NCBI GenBank assembly: GCA_033439765.1
Contig: JAULSN010000004.1
Coordinates: forward strand, 5,342,001 to 5,406,000
Reading direction: 5' to 3'
From: Lasiosphaeria ovina
Lineage: Eukaryota > Ascomycota > Sordariomycetes > Sordariales > Lasiosphaeriaceae
DNA length: 64,000 bases
The position numbers and the translations under genes are program-made. The notes under the pieces were generated by a model that was not told where the DNA came from, ran no database searches, and was given only the letters and a program-made list of their open reading frames with translations. This document shows, piece by piece, positions 10,473 through 20,254 of this stretch (the stretch's first letter is position 1; every line of letters starts with the position of its first letter).

Positions 10473-11899
10473 ATGAACATTACTCTTACAGTCCCCGAGG
10501 GTTCTACGAATCATGGCGACCCGGGTTTACTCTGCTCTCCCCCAAAGTGGTACAGCTATGTCGTTTTCTTCGGCACGAATTACTTCTCCCACGCCGCGAC
10601 TGTAGTTTCACTGCCTGGGCAAAGCATCCAAGAAACGATTATGGTGTTGATATCAGCCCTATTTCTACCTTCATCCGGGGTTGCACGGGCGATCGATGTC
10701 ATTTTGTCTCATCCTATCACCTTCAAAGATCCGTTGCAACGCGCAATGAGAGCGAATGCATTATGCATGGTTGTTAGGGATGAACATATCAATTCACGGA
10801 TGAACAAGGTATTGCGTCTGAGCCAACGCCAGCGCCAGGCAGCAGGAACTCCGGACCAAGAAGCGCAACGTACGAGTCAAAAATCTGCCCCCACGATGGA
10901 GAACGCCGGTCCAGAACCGCCGCTAGGAATTTTACAGTTAGTGGATTGGCATCTCTGCCCCTCTTTCCTTTCCTTTCCTTTTTTTTTTTTTTTTTTTTTT
11001 TTTGGCGCTCGTTTATCCTTAGCCGTTATGTCTTTATACATTTTCTGACTTGAACTAGTCCTTCACGAAGTGAAGAACTAGACTGGTGGGGGTACCTAGT
11101 GCCGCCCGTTCACAGCGGTGCCAAAGTCCACGGCCAGCAACTGCTCCCAAAGGGGTATTCTCTTGCGATCGTCCCCGATTGGACTGTGGTGAAGTTCGAC
11201 AATCCTCAAGATTCGAATGAACAAGACGGGATAAAATACTCGAATGCCGAGTTTGCTTGCAATTACAACATTCCTAAGCTGTTGGTCAGTTTCATACAGG
11301 CAGCTTGGGCTATTATCACGTTGTATCAGACTCGTGGAGACCAGATCGAGCAGTACGGCTTCGCTGCATTCGGCTTAACCGTTGCGCCTTTCGCATTCAT
11401 GTCCGTTGTCAATATTATCGCCAATGCCAGCACCCCTGAATATCCTACGCTATATCTCATTAAAACACCATTGATGAAAGAAGCTATTAAGGAGCATGGC
11501 AGTTTCGATGGAGTGGTTGGGACAGTGGATCACATCTCAACGGTCGATGCGAGGAATAAGTTGCTCAATAGCAAAGGTTTTTCATATTGGTCCTTTCTTG
11601 CTCAGTGTGTTTCTCTGGCAATGGCATTTATTCCGCTGGCAATTGTTGGCAGCTTATCAGGTTTTCGGAAACAACATAGCACCGCTCTCGAGCAAGGCTT
11701 TACAATAGCATGGCTAGGTGCCGGGTGTTTTTTTGGCTTATCCGGTCACGAAACGATCAAAAACATTTTCAGGGAGGGAGATGACGAGGAGATAATTTCG
11801 ATTTTGTCGATAGTGCCTCTCATTGCACCTGGGATAGGGGGAATGGTTATTGTAGGGAAAATGTTTTCCGAGTTTGGCACATGTACTCGCTTAAATTAA
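10473..11899 (+). CDS. Fungal multi-pass membrane protein (unknown function)
   Basis: Two coding blocks are clear. The first starts at ATG 10473 (MNITLTVPEG) and is open to 11048. The second is open from an acceptor-like CCTAG at 11098 to the TAA at 11897-11899. Block one holds a hydrophobic segment beginning WYSYVVFFG and an ANALCMVVRD box. Block two opens with PPVHSGAKVHG and LPKGYSLAIVP, then about five hydrophobic helices (for example FIQAAWAIITLY, FAFMSVVNIIANA, LAMAFIPLAIVGS). This motif order occurs in a fungus-specific membrane family of unknown role. The join between the blocks is unresolved. It contains a run of about 24 thymines at 10981-11003 and no convincing donor, so either a long intron or an insertion is possible. 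The gene may or may not still be intact. Confidence 0.65.
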
Positions 11900-14157
11900 G
11901 CTTTGGGACTGAACATGGCTTTGGCACATAATTGATTAGCTATTCGGCGGTGTGGGTCGTCGCGCGGCTCAACCGCCGGGGGCTATGACTTGAATTCTCA
12001 TTTTCAATGACATGTGAGGGACATGTGGAGCAGTCATAGGATGCTGCGGTCCTGTGACAAAATGTCGGTGAAGCGTAATGCATGGCTCAGGCCTGATGCA
12101 GCCTTGCGCCGAGAGACTTTCTGGCCGCTCATTTGTGTCGAGCATCTGAAACTACGGGCAAGTGCACCACGAATAATGGCGTCTTGAACATCCCCAACCC
12201 CGGCTACTCCGGCAAGGTTCTCGAGCAGCCAGCTACAAGCATCGAGGGCTCATGCCCCAAGGCTAGTGGTATTCCAACTTTCGATGGCGCTAGTGGCGCC
12301 TCCCAGTCGACTCCTTCTGATGCCCCCGAGAAACCTCCGGTTAATTCTTAGGCAGGATGAGATGGAACCATAAGGCAACTAGATAGACGTTGGGTAAAAG
12401 CTAGGGCCCCATGGTTACTAGCTGTTGGTAACGTAACGCCCCTCTTTCGCGCTGCGTTGGACGACCAGTTATACTTAGTTCTAGGACTGAAACACAAGAT
12501 GAGTCGAACTGTTAATTAGAGATAGGACCATGCATGAAGGACTGCGTTAGCCACACCTCACAGACATCAGACAAGGCCCATATTCTGGAAATTGGCCATA
12601 TTCTGGAAATTGATCTTGATAATCTCTTCCCTTTCTGCGTTGCCGATATCGCATTGGCGGTCTTTTGGCCATCAATTTGACCAACATCACGGAGGCAGAC
12701 ATCGTGCTCGTTGGAGCTCAGAAACAGTATGACACATGGTCAACTCATCCTCAATGCCTGTGGACAAGGAGACAAAGCCTAGGGTGCTCGGCCCATAGTC
12801 GTCAGGGCTGGCTGCTTCTCCCTGCGTGTCAAATCCCAACTGCTCAGCAGACTATAGACACCGATAAGAAGGCTACCCAAGCCTTGGGACACGGCCGACG
12901 AATGGATCAAGGTAGACCGGGAGGCTGGGCGGGTTTTATTCGGCTCTGAAAATTGTGCAAGAATAAAGAACATAACGTGCGTGATAAGCGAGTTGAACAC
13001 TTTCTACCACCCTACTACAACCATCCTGAATTATAAAAGAGAATTGTAAGGAAAGAGCACCCCAACCCATACACTCCCTGACGCGCGCGTACCCTGTGCG
13101 CGCACACCACCCGTCACCAGCTGGCCAAGCCACCAGAGCCACACTATGGCACCACGCTTCCACAGCACACACGAAACTTGGTCTCCCAACCCTGTATATA
13201 AGCAGCGGCCCTCGCCCACCTTCCTTTGCGAGGGCCACGGTCTATATACCTAGTTGGTGGTTCCATCTAGCATGTGCTTGCGGAGTCTTGGGATGCTCTT
13301 TCCTTACAAACGGCCACTTGTTAATAGCATCTTGCTAGTATACAGCTCGTACTATTACTAGCAAAAAGTATAACGCGGACAAATAGAGGCATTCCTACAG
13401 CGGCGGTGGGATAGATTAGTGCCTGTAAAGTTGTGAATGTTCAGGTGCCCCAGTTCTGTACCCCTGCTCTCATACGAGGACCGTTTTTGGGCTCCGGTAA
13501 AAGTTGCACCTTTGGGGAAACTGTGATGGGCCAGTTGATCGATCCAGCTTTTAGCCGAAGCTGAGCCGGGGCTGATCTGGGCTGAGAAAAAGCGGCGAGG
13601 GATCATGTGGTGAACTTGACCGGTTTGGGAAGGGAGTTGTCGGTTTTTGGGGTCATGAAACAGAGAGGCCTCTTATAGAATAAAATAGCCCCAGCATAGA
13701 TTATCAAAGCCGTGGTCCTTCTTACATAGACACAAGCCACCATCATAATTTGCTGCGGCGTAGATAGCTTGATTCGCTGGATGATGGATCCACCAGTCCA
13801 TGGATTGACCATGGATCGATGGATCCATCGTTTGGTAGACTCTAGTCAATCAAGCTTCTTTCACCACATTCCGAGTACGCCAACAATGGTGCCCACCAAC
13901 AGGCAGCTGAGCCGTTATGCCAATTCAATTGTCCTGTGATTGTTATTTGCTTAAGACCAAAGTGAAAAGAATGGACCCAGTGACATCCCTGCATTGGGCG
14001 GCACCCGCATCCATGGATCTATCAACCAAGGATAGAGACCACGGGAGTGATTGCAACGCCTCTCGATGAGATTGAGCATCCAATAATCTCACGGGCTACA
14101 TTAATTCCTTCTAGCACGGTCTGGTGTCGCTGTATCAGTTTTACTTGCCCGTATATT
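11900..14157. other. Gene-poor 2.3-kb stretch
   Basis: No gene is supported. It contains short direct repeats at about 12580-12612 (CATATTCTGGAAATTG twice, 19-bp period) and a palindrome at 13817-13830. Scattered open frames of 60-100 codons show no recognisable domain. Confidence 0.5.
13817..13830. repeat. 14-bp perfect palindrome
   Basis: CGATGGATCCATCG is self-complementary. It lies in a short cluster of related ATGGATC words at 13785-13830. No function is inferred. Confidence 0.6.
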
Positions 14158-15419
14158 CTACCACCCAGAGTCCGAGTCGCTACCTGAGTAGTCGGACTCG
14201 GTGAACTCCGAGTCAGACTTGCTCATCATGGAGTCGTTATCAAAGTCGGAGTCGTCAAAGTCACACAGCCCCTCATTCGAGCCGTCACTGTCGCCAACGT
14301 CAGCCCACCGTGAGACTATGCTGGCTAGAAGCACGTACCTCGTTATCTCGGCCATGGCCTGCCAATCAGTAGGGAGGCTATTCTTGACACCGATGGACTG
14401 GGCTGCATCGCGCAGTCCCCTCCAGAACTGCTGAATGTTTGGCTCTCTGAAACGGTATCGCGGCCAGCTGTGGAAGTTCTACGAGGGATCAGCTTCACTC
14501 CAGTCAACAAAACAAGGCGCAGACTCACTTGGCTCATGCAGAAATGGGCAAACGCCAGCACAAACGCAATCCATCGCTTCGTCCGGACCGGGCCTCGCAG
14601 ATCCCTGCCCCCGCGGAACTCGACGGACCCCGACTTGCCGTCCAGCACATTGTCAAAGTTCCACAGCACGTAACGGTCCTTGCTCGACCCCGTGCGGTAC
14701 TGCATCAAGTCGCGGATCTGGCGCCGCGAAGTCGTCCGCCGGATCGTGTCCCAGAGCTCCACCGGCGTCACGTCGTCGTCGTCGGCGATCTCCTGCAGCG
14801 CGGCCGAGTGCTCCGAGTTCGGCTGGCAGTAGTGGTTCTCGCGGCGGTACCAGGGCAGCAGCCGCAAGACTTCCTCTTCGTAGTAGATGACGCCGAACGC
14901 AAGGCCCTGCAGCTGGGCGACGGTGAAGCGCTTGGACGGGGACGGGGACACGTGCACGTGGCTGCCGCAGAGGCGCGAAGAGTCGGGCATGCGGAAGACG
15001 CAGTTCCACGCGTTCCAGAAGGTGTCGATGTCGCGCTCCCAGCAGTATGCCGAGTCGAGGATGTGGGAGACGGCCTCCAGGGGGACTAGTGGGAAGGTCA
15101 GTGGACGGATACTAATGATGGGATCCGCTCGCTTTCAACCCATCATATTGCCAGCATGCAAAGGAAAGACAAGAAAGGACTGACTTAGAGGATGATCGGG
15201 GTTCCCAAGCGAGCCGTCCTTGGTAATCCACCACTTGTCATAATGCTCTGGATGCTTGGCGTAACTCCCGTCAAGCCTGTCGGCAGCAGCCCGGGCCCCT
15301 CGGGAGCGGAGCTCGGCGGCGAGCTTCTCATAGTACACGGCTCGTCCGGCCCGGTACTGGACCTGGTGAGGCGCCGCGATGAGCTCGATCTCAACACCGA
15401 AGTTGTATGAGTCGCACAT
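14158..15419 (-). CDS. Amidoligase_2 family enzyme, copy A
   Basis: Three exons: 15419-15185, 15085-14529 and 14478-14158, giving 370 residues; introns of 99 bp (donor GTCAGT, phase 1) and 50 bp (donor GTGAGT, phase 0). The protein carries the signatures of the glutamine-synthetase-fold amidoligases: FGVEIEL (8-13), TKDGSLGNPD (66-75), EAVSHIL (82-88), a CGSHVHVS box (118-125), and WNFDN followed by GSVEFRGGR near 220-235. In this fold the acidic residues of GVEIE and the His/Arg boxes bind Mg-ATP. The predicted reaction is ATP-dependent joining of a carboxylate to an amine. The C-terminal 45 residues are an acidic Ser/Asp tail (SDSDSGW end) absent from copy B. It is divergent from GGCT-like copy A with 1.1 kb between them. 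Substrate unknown. Confidence 0.85.
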
Positions 15420-16541
15420 TGCTTGTACGGGTGTGAGGAAATGAAAAGGACAAGCGAAGCAGAAGATGGACTTGTATTTCGTTCTCGAAAAAGGCGGGCC
15501 GTGACACGGCCTATCTCCATGGCCATGGCTAAGGGCTGTTATAATAATGTGGCATTCCGGTCAAGCTGGGCTCAGAGGACTTGAAGCCTCCCGCCATGCT
15601 GACAGTCTCCAACGTGGCTACCCCCAAGACCAACCGCCCCGGCAAGGCTCTGGGCTCGACTAGAACTAGATTGAAAAAAGGGGGTTTCAGTAATCTGAGG
15701 TGGAGGTACTTGTGAGACTTCATGTACACAAGGCTCTCGCACTGTGCTGGGAGCCTATCAGCCCGAAGCCCGAACACATGATGCAGAATCTCTGGGGCTG
15801 CCGCAAGTGATTGGAGAAGAAAACTAGCCTGCAGGATAAGCCCAACGCTAAAGTCAAACAGCATTTATGTGGTCGGGGCAGCACACCGTGACAGACGCCT
15901 ATTGCCTGATACATACTCTGGGCAGCAGCAGCTACCTTATAGGTATTGGGCGCAACCCTCACCGAACATTTAGGTTATGACAAGTCATTGCGTGGCGGCA
16001 TGAGCACGCAGTGGGGGCGGTCGTGGCTTTACCTGTGGGAACGATTGGTTCCTTCCGCGCATAGCTCGAGATGACGCTTGGCTGTCAGTTTGGTGTGCCC
16101 TACGAGACGAGGCCGCTCTGCAGTTTGCATCAGACGTTAAATGGCCGGAGGTGTCGGTCAAGGCCGGAATTCGCCGGCAGTCCGACCTGACGGCCGCCCA
16201 TGCGCATATGCAGGACACAGCCACTGTTACCTAGGTTGAACCGGTTTTGGGCCTTTGGTGCAACCACAAGCAATGCCTCACTAATGTGGGGCCGTTGGGT
16301 CATGACATTCGCACCTTTCCCAAACCAATTATTCCCCCTTCAACCCACCCGGGTAATTATTCCACACAACACACTACACACTACAATCGCCTCATCCCAA
16401 CCCAACTCAACTAATCAGCCAAGAGCATCACCTAGTCCGCCCGGAGGAGGGAGAAGAAGAAGAAGAAGAAGAAGAAGAAAAGAACAACCCTCAGGCAGCC
16501 TCATCGAAGAAAAAAAAAGAAGAAAAAAAAAAGAACCGAAA
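15420..16541. promoter_or_regulatory. Shared divergent intergenic region, cassette A
   Basis: This 1.1-kb region separates the starts of amidoligase A (-) and GGCT-like A (+) and must hold both promoters. An in-frame ATG at 16200 would extend the GGCT-like protein by 114 residues through a low-complexity basic stretch; I treat that part as 5' UTR. No specific factor site was identified. Confidence 0.45.
16449..16532 (+). repeat. Purine-only (GAA)n-type tract in the 5' leader
   Basis: An almost pure A/G stretch runs just ahead of the start codon at 16542. It includes about nine consecutive AGA/GAA units, then runs of adenine. Such tracts are prone to slippage and are common in fungal leaders. 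Confidence 0.75.
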
Positions 16542-17531
16542 ATGGGCACCCGCCTCTACTTCGCCTACGGCAGCAACCTCTCCCTGGCCCAAATGGCCGC
16601 GCGCTGCCCGCAATCCACGTTCCGCGGCCGGGCCGTGCTGCCCGACTTCCAGTGGCAGATCAACCAGCGCGGCGTGGCCAACATCGTGCCGCGGGCAGGC
16701 AGCAGCGTGCACGGGCTGGTGTACGAGCTCGGGGCCGGCGACGAGAAGCGGCTCGACCGCAACGAGGGCGTGCGCGCCGGCTTCTACAGCAAGGCACTAC
16801 TGCCCGTCGTGCTGCACGCGGCCGCCGACGCGCTGCAGATGCGCACGGCGCGCATCGTCGCCATGGGCGGCGCCGCGGCCGTCGTGCGCGACTTTGACAA
16901 ACTGGTGGGACTAGGAAGCCGCCCGCGGGCGAGGTTGGAGCCCGAAGTGCTCGTCTATGTCAGCGAGACCTACGTGCAGACGGGCGAGGCGCGGGATGAG
17001 TATGTGGATCGCATGAATAGGTCGATGGAGGACGGGGTTGCCATGGGGATCCCCGCGGCGTTTTTCCTGAATGCCGTGCGCGAGTATATCCCGAGCCGGC
17101 CAGCTCCAGCTCCAGCGCCCGCGCCGAGCCCGCGCCCTGCGTACCGGCCGCAGCCGAGGGAGAGGTCGCGGCCGCCGGTGGCGGTGGAGGCGATGGAGAG
17201 AGAGGTGAGGGAGAGAGAGGTGAGGGAGAGAGAGGCGAGGGAGAGAGAGGCGAGGGAGCGAGAGAGAGATTGGGATGGTGATTATGAAAGAGATCACCCC
17301 CGTGCTCCCGATGGGTACACGTACAGAAGACCTACGACACTGGGGAGGAGGACCGGTGGGGACGACGCATACGAGTACGAGTACGAGTATGAGCATCCAC
17401 GGCGCCCACTGTCGCGGACGGCGAGGGACTATGTCTATACTTCCTACTATGCCGGCACTCCGGTCGTTCGGACGGTGTCGCCAGATGCCAGCCAGTATCC
17501 CGCCAGGGGCCGCTGGAGCTCTGCGCTCTAA
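16542..17531 (+). CDS. Gamma-glutamylcyclotransferase-like (GGCT/AIG2 fold) protein, copy A
   Basis: Single exon, 329 residues. The ATG at 16542 was chosen because it places the glycine-rich loop at residues 6-13 (YFAYGSNL), as in the family and in copy B. The LDRNEGV box supplies Glu75 at the position of the catalytic general acid/base of gamma-glutamylcyclotransferases. QINQRGVANIV and a YVSETYV strand are shared with copy B. Enzymes of this fold release 5-oxoproline from gamma-glutamyl amines or peptides. The cyclotransferase part spans about 1-185. The rest is a low-complexity tail: Pro/Ala repeats, then about six REVRERE-type repeats, then a Glu/Tyr run (YEYEYEYE). It faces amidoligase A divergently and is convergent with amidoligase B. 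Confidence 0.85.
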   Translation: MGTRLYFAYGSNLSLAQMAARCPQSTFRGRAVLPDFQWQINQRGVANIVPRAGSSVHGLVYELGAGDEKRLDRNEGVRAGFYSKALLPVVLHAAADALQMRTARIVAMGGAAAVVRDFDKLVGLGSRPRARLEPEVLVYVSETYVQTGEARDEYVDRMNRSMEDGVAMGIPAAFFLNAVREYIPSRPAPAPAPAPSPRPAYRPQPRERSRPPVAVEAMEREVREREVREREAREREARERERDWDGDYERDHPRAPDGYTYRRPTTLGRRTGGDDAYEYEYEYEHPRRPLSRTARDYVYTSYYAGTPVVRTVSPDASQYPARGRWSSAL

Positions 17532-18041
17532 CTTCGGGTCGTCTTGTCAGACTTGTCTCACATGTATACGTTCTTACTTCTAGCATAGATTAAGCGTTTC
17601 GCTCTTCTCTCTCGCCGGCGGGCCTGGGTGTAATGTGACTGAGGACTGCAGGTGTTAGTTGTCTTCTTTTTCCCGTCTCCCGCCGCGGGTGCTCAGGCCT
17701 AGTCTTCGTCGCACTTCAGACATCAAATATTCAACGTGTCTTCAAATTCATTCAGCTCCATCGGTAGATATCTAAACATGGCTTCTTGTTCTCGTGTCTA
17801 TCTGACTTAAGTGGCTTCATCCTTCTGTTCCTAGTGCGCACTATGGTACAGGTACAAAAGGAAGATCAGGCACTCAGCAGGGAACATAGGGACATAATTA
17901 TCTCCATAACCCAAGGTTGGCCCTCCCAAAACTTTAAAACCAATCACCACTAAACATTTCAATAGCGAGCGTTCATAATTCATATGGTCATGTCTCTACC
18001 CAAACTTGGCTCTCTCAAAACAGATCACCCCAAAACATCTC
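17532..18041. other. 3' intergenic region between cassettes A and B
   Basis: It lies between the convergent ends of GGCT-like A and amidoligase B. Nothing else is seen. The junction of the presumed duplication should lie here. Confidence 0.5.
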
Positions 18042-19154
18042 TCAGACGGACCTGTTGAAAACATCAGCCACGCTGCCTGCTTATATCCTTCCAAGATGGT
18101 ACACTTACGGCAGCGTTTCGTTCAGGACACCAAACTTCTTGGGCAAGAACTCTCCCATGCCCAGCTGTTGTGCGGCCCTCTTGATTTCGGAATACAGGGC
18201 CGCAGTGCTCCCGGCGGAAAGACCGTTGGTGGCCAAGTCGTTCTTCAAGGGTGTTAGTCAGGTTGCGGGTCACCAATAACCAGCTTGAGTGGGGATGAGG
18301 GAATGAAACTCACCATCCGAAGCATGGCGTGGATGAAGGCCACGGCAAAGGTCATCCAGCGCTTCGTGCGCACCTCGCCGCGCAGGAACCGGCCGCCGCG
18401 GAACTCGATGGTGCCCGACTTGTTCGCGGCGACGTTGTCGAAGTTCCACAGCACATACCTGCTGTTCTGCATGATGTCCCTCAGCGCCTCGGGCGTGGCG
18501 GCGCTCCTGATCATGTTCGCGATGAGGACGCGGTTGCCGCCGGCGCGCTGCAGTCGGAACGAGTTCTTGCTGTTGGGCTTGCAGTACGCGTTGTCTTGGC
18601 GGTAGGCCATGAGCAGTTCCATGACCCGGTCCTCGTACACGACGATGCCGTACGCGATGGTCTTGAGCTCGGCGAGCGTGAACCGCGCGTTGCGGCCCCG
18701 CGACACGTGGACGTGGCTGCCGCAGGTTCCGGCCCGCTGCGGCATGTGGAAGACGGCCCGCATGGCGTCCCAGAAGACGTCGATCTCTTGGTCCCAGTCT
18801 GCGGCCGTGTCGAGAATGGGTGAAACGGCCTCTGTGGGAACTAGGCGGAGACGTTAGTACATGTGTCTGGAGGGGGGGAAAGGTAATCACTTGAACATGG
18901 TGGAACTCACTGAGGTTGTCCGGGTTTCCGAGAGAGCCATCCTTGGTGATGTACCACTCGTTGTAGTTGCTCGATCGCCACTCTCTCTGCGTCAAGTCGT
19001 TGTGCTGTGCCTTCAGGCCTCTGTTCCGGAGGGCCTTGGCCAACAACTCGTAGTACAGGGCATGCTTCTCATGGAGCGGCGGCCTGATCTTGTGTGGTTC
19101 CACCAGCACCTCGATCTCAACGCCGAGGGTGTATCGTGGGGTGGGGCCGGCCAT
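18042..19154 (-). CDS. Amidoligase_2 family enzyme, copy B
   Basis: Exons 19154-18911, 18840-18314 and 18242-18109 or -18105. The first intron (70 bp, GTGAGT, phase 1) and second (71 bp, GTGAGT donor, GACTAAC branch, phase 0) sit at the same codons as in copy A. The frame can end at TAA 18107-18105 (302 residues), or splice through a clean 57-bp intron (GTAAGT to CAACAG, 18108-18052) into a 10-nt exon ending TGA at 18042; both give almost the same protein. Signatures: TLGVEIEV (10-17), TKDGSLGNPD, EAVSPIL, CGSHVHVS, and WNFDN...GTIEFRGGR. The ATG at 19154 was preferred over one 20 codons upstream because it matches the copy A start. It lacks the acidic tail of copy A. Divergent from GGCT-like B. 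Confidence 0.84.
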
Positions 19155-20254
19155 GGCGAAGAAAGAAAGAATATAACAAGAAATACTATAAGACAATAAG
19201 GGGGAGAATGTCAATGACGTTGGTATCGGTAGAGTTAGATGGTCAATCGCCCTCCGCGAGACTTATGAAATGCTCAAGGCCGCCGAGACTTTGATGTAAA
19301 AAGGGGGGCGCTTCGACATATAGCTCAGCCCAACCTACCTCACGGTACGGAGCCTCGGGCAAAAAGATAGGGTCGCCCATCGCAGCGAGCAAGTCTTGAA
19401 CTCCCACAGACGTACCAAACAGCCTACCAGGTGTCGTCCCAGCGAGCTGGTGGGCAAAGCTTAACCATTTCTGGAATACGGCGTGCTGAAATGGGAAGGA
19501 ATTGAGGAGCTATTCTTTTTGCCCAAGCCCCCCGTAGCGGTACGGACGCCAACTCATCTCACAAACTCGTGGCACCATTTAATGCATCTCTAATCTTCAG
19601 CTCCCCAGCCCTGAATGGGGTTGGCGTGGGCTATGTCAATGCGAGGCCGCCAAATTCCATTTTGTGTGGTGGAACAGAGCCCGAATCATAAGCCTAAGGT
19701 GAAGGGTCCAACCATCGAGCCTGCCACACCTGCCTGATGTCCTCTTAAGGTTCCTTGTGACTCAAAACCCACTCTGGGGCGCGGCTTAGTGAGGAGCTAT
19801 TTCGGGTCCCCGGCACATCGGTTTCTCGGGTCGTGGGATACAGCCAAAAGAATGAGTGACCGCTATCCAATGAAAGGCGAGGCGGTCGGCTGTCCTCGCT
19901 GCTGCCTGGCGCCCCTGGTGGTGGGGGTTTCCTGGAGCCCGTCACAGTCGATTGTTGGATAATTACGCACTGTGAGGCTCTGGTCGCACCTCCCTCGACT
20001 GCCAGCTCAGGCGCCTTTGCATTAGCGGCCTGACGCCGGGCCAATCGCCTCCATTGGGCCGCGCTTCGGGTGTCGGTCTCCAAAGGGGGATCGGATTCTC
20101 CTCACTCCCGTGGTGTCGATTTCCCCAAGTCACCATTTCATCGTCGCGACGATATTACGATACTGCAACATTTTGATTTTGATCCTTCGCTGACAGCCTT
20201 CCTTGTTCCTGAACAACCCTACGACCCAAAAAGACCCACAACAACCACGGCAGA
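19155..20254. promoter_or_regulatory. Shared divergent intergenic region, cassette B
   Basis: This 1.1-kb region lies between the starts of amidoligase B (-) and GGCT-like B (+), the same arrangement and almost the same length as in cassette A. No long similarity to the cassette A spacer is obvious by eye. No gene is seen in it. Confidence 0.45.

Noticed and set aside
12133..12351. 72-codon frame with Cys and a Ser/Pro-rich end
   Set aside because: It looks mildly protein-like, but there is no recognisable domain, no supported start and no neighbouring exons.
16200..16541. N-terminal extension of GGCT-like copy A from the in-frame ATG at 16200
   Set aside because: It would add 114 residues of low-complexity, basic sequence ahead of the fold. 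Copy B starts close to the YFAYGSNL loop and has no such extension.
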